Shown here: piece by piece, positions 35,001 to 41,944 of the stretch
Numbering within the stretch: the stretch's first letter is position 1
How the letters are laid out: the number at the start of each line of letters is the position of its first letter
Assembly: GCA_038043445.1 (NCBI GenBank)
Contig: JBBTBY010000008.1
Span: forward strand, 1-54,501
From: Spirochaetota bacterium
GTDB taxonomy: Bacteria > Spirochaetota > Brachyspiria > Brachyspirales > JACRPF01
Length of the DNA stretch: 54,501 bases
Reading direction: 5' to 3'
Program-made: the position numbers and the translations under genes
Notes under the pieces: model-generated
The model's database searches: none
What the model was told of the DNA's origin: nothing
Seen by the model: the letters and a program-made list of their open reading frames with translations, nothing else

Positions 35001-37028
35001 GCGAGTTGGGATGACGGCGGCGTGATCGCTTCCGGCACGGAGACGGTGAAGATCGATGCCGGGGGCATTCAGTTCAAACCGATCGTATTGAAAGCGACGA
35101 CGACGGCAAAAAAACGATATGCGACGATCAAGATCACGACGCTTTACGACAAACAGAAATTCGGGTTGCAAGATGAGTTCCATTTCGGTATATGGCCGGA
35201 GATCAAAAAAACGCCTATAATAGCCGCTTCTCTATATGATCCGATCGGCGATTCCTCGAAATGGCTTGACCGCTATGTGAAAGCAGAGAACGATCAAAAC
35301 CTCATCATCATCGGGCGCGGGTCATTGAGCAATGCCGTGCGATTGCCTTTTTCCGCTGATGATATCAATAGAGGCCGCACCATTATCATGTTCGAGCAGA
35401 CGCCAGACGATCTTCTGCGCTTGGGGTTGCGCTGCGAGGAGCGCGGCGTGCGAAAGGTGTTCGTGCGTGAAAAGGCGCATCCGGTCATGGCAGGAATACA
35501 GAGCAGCGACCTTGAGGATTGGCGCGGCAGCGCATCGCTTCTCCCCGAAGAAACGCCGCCGCGATACTGGACGCATCGCGATGTGCCGCAGGCCGGTTTC
35601 CGCGCGCAGCGCATGACGCGGTGCGGGAATCACGGGAACGTCGCATCGGCCATAATAGAAATTCCGCACAAGGGGAATTTCCGACCGCTTATCGATTGCG
35701 AATTCGATATGGCGTATTCGCCGCTTCTTGAATGGCGCCATGGAAAAGGGAGGATAATCTACTGTCAGCTCGATCTTACCGGCAGGGTCGGCGTCGACCC
35801 TGCCGCGACGGCTGTTGCCGAGCAGCTGCTCAAGTACGCGGCCGCACCGTCGGATGATGTGAACAGAACATTATCAATCGGCATGGACGAGAGCGTAATG
35901 CGCGAATTCGCTTCGCTCGGTTTCGAGCAGGGCAAAGGCGAGCAGGCTGTGCGCATTATGCCGCCGAAAAAATTCGATGACACTGCTCGGGAGAAGATCA
36001 AGAGCGGTTACACGGCGCTTATCGCGGCCGATGGAACGCCGTCAGCAGGGTATACCCTCGTGACCAATGTTACGCGCTCGCCGTCTCTCGACGATGCTGT
36101 CATCGGAGCGGGTACGATCGGCCCCGGATTACTGCGCTGGCGTCAGCCGATCGATTATTTTGTGGATGCGAACGGATCGCTTGTGAGCGACTCGGTGCTT
36201 GGAAAAGGGCGTGTCGTGTTTTGCGGAGTGCCGGTGACCGCGTTCGATATCGGCAATCCATCGCAGGCGCGTTTGTCACAGCTTCGTGTGCGCGGACTGT
36301 ATAACCGCATGCTGAGCTTTCTCAACGTCAAAAGCGAGGCCGCGCTTGTCGAGCGGATCACCACGCTCATCGATGTCCCGTCGAATCAGAGCGACGACAC
36401 GCGGATTGTCGAAGATCAGCTCTTGAACGATATCGAAATTTCGGCCGTGAAAAAAGGACCGCTCAGCCAGAAAGCGCTCCTTGATGAGAAGCTTTCCGAG
36501 GAGAGCGTGTCCTGGAAAAGCCTCACGCTTCTTGCCGCCGCTTCCGATCTCGCCGGCTACGGCGGTGCAAAATCAAGTATCATCGATGTCGCAAGCCTCT
36601 ACAAGATCCAGCCGGGTATGGACCAGGTCGTATTGATCCGCGGGTCGTTCGATCTTGCCGCCGACAGCCGCGTCAATTTTTATGCGGGCGGGGACTACTG
36701 GGCGTATATATGGGTCGACGGGACGTTGACGATAGACTTGAGCAAACAATCCGGTGCTCCGGGGAAAGCCACCGAAATAAAATCGGGCAATTTCACCAAA
36801 GGCAAACATACCGTGCTGATAAAACTCGTTTCCGGGAGCCGAGGTTTTAACGTGAGCTTTTTCATGGACAATCTCGCGGCGCCGCGAAAATTTTCCGGGA
36901 CAAAGGCCATCGATTTTTCAAAATATTACAGCCAGCCGATGCGGCACTATGATCCCCCCGGCACGTATCCGCTCTACCTGCGGCCGATGGAGGATTTCGA
37001 AGACCCCTATTTGTATTTCGCCTGGTGA
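32091..37028 (+). CDS. Giant secreted LamG + GH2-like glycosidase, 1645 aa
   Basis: Start at 32091 (GGAG before it) gives a signal peptide ending VNAQ; the frame is open further upstream without a signal. Order: LamG (about 30-265), GH2-like sugar-binding jelly roll (about 330-430: IDAVWYKKTYDIPGDWKD, LFVNGRKV), Ig-like part, TIM barrel (about 565-900) and long C-terminal modules, the last (about 1505-1600: NFYAGGDYWAYIWVDGTL) PA14-like. In the barrel, KPWVGDEFGCP gives a nucleophile candidate Glu790. The acid/base position, Asn-Glu in GH2, is here GMNI (Asn695-Ile696). Activity is thus uncertain. It probably attacks an external polysaccharide. Confidence 0.75.
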   Translation: MAKHFAHQHFIRTLMLTAIILAPCTVNAQMPLSADASLYLWLSADKGVITNTDGFVSVWQDQSPEKNNAVQTSAEKSPVRVAAAINGQPVVHFDGEDDSLVTAKPMLLTKNCTVFIVALNTKQSATGSAHKAIFAGAQNVYKATATSYGFGYSRLSDTFIIRTGDGSKETGLAIPDPANDTFELISVSIENASCRVFRDGKAAGTSDTGRTSGFQAETYVIGDQYGSELRQYTGAIAEIVVFNRALLDTERSSIEQYLTKKYLSGERKIDLAVFPKRKVWSPTGWFVQAAADPNTAPVDANWNSVRVLNTARAIIGRGGLGKLPSGVKSADDIDAVWYKKTYDIPGDWKDRSVWIRFTMIEGQAALFVNGRKVREMLRGDWETDITSYVTPGTQAEVQLYCTRNFNGLTATIEDDELMRQALTHAKRTKMESLGLTYDAVLFPRGRTAWLSDAFVESKVREKKIVLAVTAGGDHARDGNISGVIRSITEPSQKPVSFGPFAVTADENTYEIDFSGTPWYLDAPHLYRIETELRVGGKAVQAMSNTFGFREVSIAGNKVYLNGRRSTWRMIGPFHGGGTCSTTAMSTNSVFLDLFRSMGFNVIQLQPNGSFWWGYLTSQWHNLTTYNLHDDNFLDLCDRLGIGVTLPIPPSGNNQRLAFKLDKGSKGYEQYRREMLAYIKRYRHHPCIQAYTIGMNIINYDTYAENLSPRGMGQEFPVGKERAHEAVSIAAGIDIVHEIDPTVPVYVHAGGSWGGDISGGNQHMNLLPISEYEKWPSYWAENGKKPWVGDEFGCPWLGDFMFKKYSKAGWGLEDKDPVIAFTEFCALLYGDEAYRNEPEHYRRRPTEGLGDYEKYGTTYLTAPMRYSRIPAYENFLSDYYSRIAKSWRTWGIQGWVPWLMELTVNWQNPVITDVFVQRYAAVMQPLLVYIGGSPDFINRDRNYFQNETITKQIVIVYDGPESRIEFPVRWQASWDDGGVIASGTETVKIDAGGIQFKPIVLKATTTAKKRYATIKITTLYDKQKFGLQDEFHFGIWPEIKKTPIIAASLYDPIGDSSKWLDRYVKAENDQNLIIIGRGSLSNAVRLPFSADDINRGRTIIMFEQTPDDLLRLGLRCEERGVRKVFVREKAHPVMAGIQSSDLEDWRGSASLLPEETPPRYWTHRDVPQAGFRAQRMTRCGNHGNVASAIIEIPHKGNFRPLIDCEFDMAYSPLLEWRHGKGRIIYCQLDLTGRVGVDPAATAVAEQLLKYAAAPSDDVNRTLSIGMDESVMREFASLGFEQGKGEQAVRIMPPKKFDDTAREKIKSGYTALIAADGTPSAGYTLVTNVTRSPSLDDAVIGAGTIGPGLLRWRQPIDYFVDANGSLVSDSVLGKGRVVFCGVPVTAFDIGNPSQARLSQLRVRGLYNRMLSFLNVKSEAALVERITTLIDVPSNQSDDTRIVEDQLLNDIEISAVKKGPLSQKALLDEKLSEESVSWKSLTLLAAASDLAGYGGAKSSIIDVASLYKIQPGMDQVVLIRGSFDLAADSRVNFYAGGDYWAYIWVDGTLTIDLSKQSGAPGKATEIKSGNFTKGKHTVLIKLVSGSRGFNVSFFMDNLAAPRKFSGTKAIDFSKYYSQPMRHYDPPGTYPLYLRPMEDFEDPYLYFAW

Positions 37029-37124
37029 ACCATAAGATACGTCAACTTTTTCATGTCCTGCGGCATTGCATCCATCAATCCGACGCAATAGATTCGTATT
37101 ATCTGAAATGCAGCGGAGAACGAT

Positions 37125-38201
37125 ATGACTTCACAGAACGCGGTGACCAGCATTGCCATTCTCGGTACCGGTTACATGGCGTCGATGCATGTGCGTTCGC
37201 TGAAAGCGATGCCCGATGTACATATCGGCGCGATATGCGCCCGTTCGAAAATGAAGGGCGATGAATTCGTAAATGATCAATCCCTGTCGGGTGCAGCAGT
37301 ATACAACGAATACGGAAGGATGTGTGACGAGGTTTCGCCCGATGCTGTCATAGTGACGCTCCCTCCGCATGCGCATGCCGGCGAGGTGGAATGCGCCGCC
37401 GAACGAGGCATCGCCGTGTTCCTTGAAAAGCCGCTCGCACGCGATCCCGATCGCGCGCAGTCGATGGCGGATGCGATACGAAAGCACAATGTCGTAAGCC
37501 AGGTGGGGTATCATTATCGGTTCAAACGGTCGGTGAAGCGGATGAAAGAGCTCATAACGAGCGGGCGGGCGGGAAGACCTGCGCTTTTTGAGGGGAGATT
37601 CTGGTCAAATATGGAAGGAAAACCGTGGTGGCGTTCACGATCGATGAGCGGCGGACAGACATTCGAACAGGCAACGCATATATTCGATACAGCCCGATTT
37701 CTCATGGGCGATGTACTGACCGTGCAGGGGCATATCGCTACGCTTTGCCATCCCATCAAGGATGATCGTATCGAGGATGTAAGCGCGGCAATCCTGAAAA
37801 TGGAGAACGGATCGCTTGCGCTCATCAGCGCGAGCAATTGCGCCTTCCCCGGAAAATGTATCGGCGATTTCCGTGCAGTGTTTCAGCGCTGCGTACTCGA
37901 TTATCGAAGCACCGGTGATTGGTGCGACAAGGATACGGCGACAATAACGTTCACCGACGGGAGCGGCCCGACAGAAGCATTCATAGAAGACAGCGATGCG
38001 CATGCCGAAGAAATGCGCGATTTTCTGGACGCGGTCAGCAATGGTGGTCCCACGGTCACGCCGGCGGCCGATGGGATCATTACGCAGCGTACGGTCGAGG
38101 CGATGCTTGCGTCAGCAGAGCATGATGGTGTACCGATAGCCGTTGGAACAGAACAAAATATGAACAAAGGAGCATTACAATGCCAAAACGTCTTGCCTTG
38201 A
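37125..38201 (+). CDS. Gfo/Idh/MocA-family NAD(P) sugar dehydrogenase, 358 aa
   Basis: N-terminal Rossmann fold with ILGTGYMASMHVRSL, VIVTLPPHAHAGEVECA and the family signature VFLEKPLARD containing the catalytic Lys. GYHYRFKRSVKRM and FEQATHIFDTARFLMG follow in the C-terminal domain; His in the latter is the usual active-site residue. It oxidises or reduces a sugar or cyclitol. GGAGAA lies before the ATG. Its end overlaps the next dehydrogenase gene by 22 bases, so the two are coupled and may perform consecutive redox steps. Confidence 0.85.
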   Translation: MTSQNAVTSIAILGTGYMASMHVRSLKAMPDVHIGAICARSKMKGDEFVNDQSLSGAAVYNEYGRMCDEVSPDAVIVTLPPHAHAGEVECAAERGIAVFLEKPLARDPDRAQSMADAIRKHNVVSQVGYHYRFKRSVKRMKELITSGRAGRPALFEGRFWSNMEGKPWWRSRSMSGGQTFEQATHIFDTARFLMGDVLTVQGHIATLCHPIKDDRIEDVSAAILKMENGSLALISASNCAFPGKCIGDFRAVFQRCVLDYRSTGDWCDKDTATITFTDGSGPTEAFIEDSDAHAEEMRDFLDAVSNGGPTVTPAADGIITQRTVEAMLASAEHDGVPIAVGTEQNMNKGALQCQNVLP

Positions 38202-39232
38202 TCGGTGATCATGTATGTGATTGGCTTTCCTATGGGGATACGCCTATCGGGACTCATGATGTGCGTATTGCAACCGAGTACGCATCGGGCAAATACGGGA
38301 CCTGGGCGGCGCTCATGGATGCCTCAACCTTCGGCGGCGAGCGATTCGATATCGATCGAAGGATGTTCGTTGCGTCGGAGTCGGATGCATCGCCGGCGAC
38401 GGTAAGCCGCGAGAAGCCGATATCATTCGGCACCAGCACCGTCGGGGTCGTCAGCGAGATCGGCTCCGGAGTAAAGAGCGTGCGCGTCGGCGAGCGCGTG
38501 TTCGCCATCAACGCCGATATACGCGAGACGAACACGATGAATGCTGCGTATGTGCATGCGCTCGGGGACCTGTCTCCGACACTCGCACTCTGCGCGGAGC
38601 CTGCGTATGTTTCATTCCACTGCGTGCGCGAGAGCAATGTTCGTTTCGGAGAAACGGTGCTTGTCGTCGGATTGGGCGCGCTCGGTCTTATCGCGGTAGC
38701 AATGGCGCATGAGAGCGGTGCTGAACGTGTGATAGCCGTCGATATGAGCAGCGGGCGAAGGCGCATGGCCGAATCGCTCGGGGCCGATATTTCCTTCGAT
38801 CCGCGGGAAGGCGATACGGCGGCGCGCGTTCATGATATCCTCGGCGGCACCGGTGTGGATGTCGCCATCGAACTGAGCGGTGCGAGCGCAGGTCTTGCCA
38901 CGGCGATACGTTCCTGCCGCGTCGGCGGGACGGTGTGCGCTGCAGGGTTCTATCGCACGGATGCGCACGGCGTATTCCTTGGGCGCGAATTCCATCACAA
39001 TCGGCTTACGATGATAGTGCCGCATGGATGCGGTTTCGGTCATCCACCGCGGGATATTCCGCGCTGGGACGAGCGCCGCGCCGTCGCGGCAATACTGTCG
39101 ATGATGCGTCAGGGGAAATTGAACGTGGGTGGTATCGTCGATCCCGTTGTCGGCACCGCGGAAGCGCTTGACATGTTCCGGCGAATGAGAGATGAACCGG
39201 ATGCAATTGTAAAATTCGCCGTCAAATTCTGA
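38180..39232 (+). CDS. Medium-chain dehydrogenase (MDR), apparently zinc-less, 350 aa
   Basis: The nucleotide-binding domain is clear: VLVVGLGALGLIAVAMAHES, AERVIAVDMSSGRRRMAESL, GADISFDPREGD, GVDVAIELSGAS. In the N-terminal catalytic domain the usual GHE motif is replaced (FGTSTVGVVSEIGSGV) and the four-Cys structural zinc cluster is absent, so it belongs to the zinc-poor side of the MDR family. AAGGAG precedes the ATG inside the upstream gene. The likely job is a redox step on a sugar derivative together with the Gfo/Idh/MocA enzyme. Substrate unknown. Confidence 0.8.
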   Translation: MPKRLALIGDHVCDWLSYGDTPIGTHDVRIATEYASGKYGTWAALMDASTFGGERFDIDRRMFVASESDASPATVSREKPISFGTSTVGVVSEIGSGVKSVRVGERVFAINADIRETNTMNAAYVHALGDLSPTLALCAEPAYVSFHCVRESNVRFGETVLVVGLGALGLIAVAMAHESGAERVIAVDMSSGRRRMAESLGADISFDPREGDTAARVHDILGGTGVDVAIELSGASAGLATAIRSCRVGGTVCAAGFYRTDAHGVFLGREFHHNRLTMIVPHGCGFGHPPRDIPRWDERRAVAAILSMMRQGKLNVGGIVDPVVGTAEALDMFRRMRDEPDAIVKFAVKF

Positions 39233-39269
39233 TCAAAAATACCGCTGAAATATGATGACCTGCCGATTC

Positions 39270-39333
39270 TGACTATTTTATACTACATGATAAATCGGTC
39301 TTGACTATTTTATACTTGATGATAAATTAGTCA
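39270..39333. promoter_or_regulatory. Two tandem 32-bp near-palindromic repeats (candidate operator)
   Basis: Copies at 39270-39301 and 39302-39333 are directly adjacent and match at 27 of 32 positions. The second is a near-palindrome: TGACTATTTTAT at the left, ATAAATTAGTCA at the right. The first keeps the left arm but its right arm is changed (ATAAATCGGTCT). TTGACT and TATACT within could serve as promoter boxes. They lie 23 bases before the AAA ATPase gene, so they are probably its own control site. The spacing and count do not suit a CRISPR. Confidence 0.6.
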
Positions 39334-39355
39334 TATTAGAAAATAGGAAAATGCC

Positions 39356-40552
39356 ATGCATAGATACGTTCACGATGCGATCGCACATGATATTACCCGG
39401 AAAATGGTATTGCTTTCCGGGCCGCGGCAATGCGGGAAAACGACGCTTGCGCGCCATATCATGGAACAGTATCCGAAGAGTATCTATCTTAACTGGGACA
39501 GCGCCCCTGACAGACGCATCGTACAGAAAGGTGCTATCGATGAGTCATCACCGCTCATCGTCCTTGATGAGATACATAAATTCCGCAACTGGAAGAATAT
39601 GCTGAAAGGGCTTTATGATACGCGCCGTGATGCGCAGCATTTCCTCGTTACCGGCAGTGCGCGCCTCGATGTGTATCGCCGCGGGGGTGATTCACTTCTT
39701 GGACGATATCATCACTGGCGCCTGCACCCTATTACCGCCGACGAACCTGTCGAGGGTATGAGCGTTAAGGATGTCATAAGCCGCCTCCTTGTTACCGGCG
39801 GATTTCCGGAGCCGTTCCTCGGGAATGATGAACGCGAGGCGAGGCGCTGGCGCACCGAACGCTGGGACCGGGTGATAAAGGAAGACATTCGCGATCTGGA
39901 AGCGGTGCGCGAGCTCGGATCGCTTACCATGCTCCTTGATCTGCTCAAATCGCGTGTAGGAAGCCCGGTCGTGATGAGCAATCTTGCCGAGGACCTGCAG
40001 GTTACATCGAGAACGGTGCTGCACTGGATCGAAATACTTGAACGCATGTACGTCATATTCAGGGTATTCCCGCTTACGGCAAAAGTCGTGCGGGCGATAC
40101 AAAAGCCGCCGAAGATATTCTTCTACGACATTGCGGATGTTGACGAGGATATGGGCATGCGGGCGGAAAATCTTATTGCCGCGGCGCTTCTCAAACGCTG
40201 CCATTTCCTTTCCGACCGCGACGGATACCGATACGAACTGCGCTATATACGCGATAAAGAGAAGCGGGAGGTTGATCTTGTCGTTCTCAGGAACGGTGTT
40301 CTCCTTGATGCCGTAGAGGTAAAAGTGAATGATGATGCGGTGAGCAAACCGCTTATCCATTTCCGGAAGCATTTGAATATACCGAACACGTGGCAATTGT
40401 CACTTGCCGATCGGTCCCCGGCAGTCTTGTCCGGCATCATGCGAGAATCGTTCTCGCATTGCCTTTCACGGACCGTGATCACCGACATCGACGAGAATTG
40501 TGCCAGTGTCATCACGGGGAAAGCAAAGGACGTGTCTTCGAAGCGCGAATAA
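39356..40552 (+). CDS. AAA_14 ATPase with DUF4143 (PD-(D/E)XK-like) C-terminus, 398 aa
   Basis: Walker A is SGPRQCGKTT (about residues 21-30), Walker B LIVLDEIHKF, sensor LVTGSARLDVYRRGGDSL. A helix-turn-helix-like part (NLAEDLQVTSRTVLHWIEIL) and the DUF4143 end with EVDLVVLRNGV and LDAVEVKV, the D-x(n)-ExK pattern of the restriction-endonuclease fold. AGGAAA precedes the ATG at 39356. The family is widespread, patchy, and of unclear function. It lies between sugar genes, is lower in GC around its promoter and has its own repeat, so it is probably an acquired, independent unit. Confidence 0.88.
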   Translation: MHRYVHDAIAHDITRKMVLLSGPRQCGKTTLARHIMEQYPKSIYLNWDSAPDRRIVQKGAIDESSPLIVLDEIHKFRNWKNMLKGLYDTRRDAQHFLVTGSARLDVYRRGGDSLLGRYHHWRLHPITADEPVEGMSVKDVISRLLVTGGFPEPFLGNDEREARRWRTERWDRVIKEDIRDLEAVRELGSLTMLLDLLKSRVGSPVVMSNLAEDLQVTSRTVLHWIEILERMYVIFRVFPLTAKVVRAIQKPPKIFFYDIADVDEDMGMRAENLIAAALLKRCHFLSDRDGYRYELRYIRDKEKREVDLVVLRNGVLLDAVEVKVNDDAVSKPLIHFRKHLNIPNTWQLSLADRSPAVLSGIMRESFSHCLSRTVITDIDENCASVITGKAKDVSSKRE

Positions 40553-40601
40553 GCGGATGGGGCATTATCCGAATTATTCTGCTAATTTCCATTTTCTCCT
40601 G

Positions 40602-40628
40602 TTGACATCACACCGTACGCTGTATACC
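40602..40628 (+). promoter_or_regulatory. Possible promoter of the BNR/GH operon
   Basis: TTGACA (40602-40607) and TATACC (40623-40628), 15 bp apart, slightly short. AAGGAG and the ATG at 40657 follow. Confidence 0.4.
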
Positions 40629-40656
40629 TTTAGCGCAAAGAACTAAGGAGCATGCA

Positions 40657-41940
40657 ATGAGTTTTGATATCACCCGCATGGAAGAAGAGATACGCCGCAC
40701 ACATCCCGATTATATCGTTCATGTACCGGGGAGCCTCGACGGGAGCACCGGTGACGGCGGGAACGAACACTTTCTCGTATTCGACGGCCCCGACGGTTCG
40801 CTCATGGCGGTATGGACGCAGAGCACATACGAGGGACAGCCCGATCACCGAATAGTATTTTCGCGGAGCACTACCGAGGGAATGACCTGGACGCGGCCGA
40901 AAACGATCGCGGGGCCGGGCAAGGATATCGATCCGAAAACCGGCAAAGGGATGACGAGCTGGGGCTTTCCGCTCATTTCAAAAAGCGGGCGCATCTACGT
41001 GCTTTACAACAAGCAGATAGGGCTTGTCGATACGCATCATCAATTCACCGGCGTCATGGCGGGGAAATATTCGGATGATAACGGCGAGACCTGGTCGGCG
41101 GAGGATATTGTTCCGATGCCGAAAAGCAAATGGGATGACCCCGACCCCGCGATGCCGGGGAATTGGATAGTGTGGCAGAAGCCCGAGCGGCTTTCCGAGG
41201 GAAAATATTTCGCCGGATTCACGCGATGGCTTTCGACGAAAGTACGCAAGGAGCCGCCGAAAGGGCATTACTGGGCATGGGAATGTGTGGTCGAGTTCAT
41301 GCGCTTTGAGAACGTCGATAATGATCCGGCTATTCGCGATCTGAAGATCAGCTATTTCGCCGAGAACGATGCGGCGCTGCGCGTGGAATATCCTTTCGAC
41401 AGCACGATGAGCGTTGTACAGGAGCCGTCATTAGTTAAGCTCCCTGACGGCAGATTGTTCTGCGCCATGCGCACGTTCACGGGCCATCCCTATTATGCTA
41501 TTTCCGCCGATGCAGGGAAAACATGGTCGAAACCGGAAGTGCTCCGCTACAATGACGAGAGCGTCCCGATGCTCCATCCGATAAGCCCTTCGCCGATATA
41601 CGAAGTGGAGGACGGCGTCTACGCGCTTTTCATCCATAATCATAACGGCAATTTCGGTCCGTGGACGGGCGGAGATGCCGAAAAGCCGGGCGATTCGCTC
41701 TGGCATAGGCGTCCGATATGGATACTCCGGGGTACGTTCATGCCCAACGCAAAACAGCCGCTTCATTTTTCTCCGCCGCGATTCCTCATGGATAATGACG
41801 GCGTTGCACTTGGTTTCGGCAACGGGCGCACCGACCTTGCGATGTATGCGAGCTGTACGCGGCGCAACGGGAATGCGGTGTTATGGTATCCAGAACGGAA
41901 ATTCTTCCTGCTTGGCAAGAAGCTCAAAGGCTTATACTGA
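40657..41940 (+). CDS. BNR/sialidase-like six-bladed propeller enzyme, 427 aa
   Basis: Asp-box repeats of the sialidase superfamily are seen: SDDNGETWS (about residue 145) and SADAGKTWS (about 285), with a degenerate STTEGMTW (about 70). There is no signal peptide, so the protein is presumably cytoplasmic. EPSLVKLPDGRLFCAMR is typical of the GH33-like/BNR group, but the Arg triad and FRIP motif of true sialidases are not clear, so the sugar released is not certain. It is followed after 4 bases by the GH29/GH42-like gene, so the two work in one operon. Confidence 0.75.
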   Translation: MSFDITRMEEEIRRTHPDYIVHVPGSLDGSTGDGGNEHFLVFDGPDGSLMAVWTQSTYEGQPDHRIVFSRSTTEGMTWTRPKTIAGPGKDIDPKTGKGMTSWGFPLISKSGRIYVLYNKQIGLVDTHHQFTGVMAGKYSDDNGETWSAEDIVPMPKSKWDDPDPAMPGNWIVWQKPERLSEGKYFAGFTRWLSTKVRKEPPKGHYWAWECVVEFMRFENVDNDPAIRDLKISYFAENDAALRVEYPFDSTMSVVQEPSLVKLPDGRLFCAMRTFTGHPYYAISADAGKTWSKPEVLRYNDESVPMLHPISPSPIYEVEDGVYALFIHNHNGNFGPWTGGDAEKPGDSLWHRRPIWILRGTFMPNAKQPLHFSPPRFLMDNDGVALGFGNGRTDLAMYASCTRRNGNAVLWYPERKFFLLGKKLKGLY

Positions 41941-41944
41941 TATC

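Noticed and set aside
39270-39333. CRISPR array
   Set aside because: Only two copies, directly adjacent without spacers, no cas genes.
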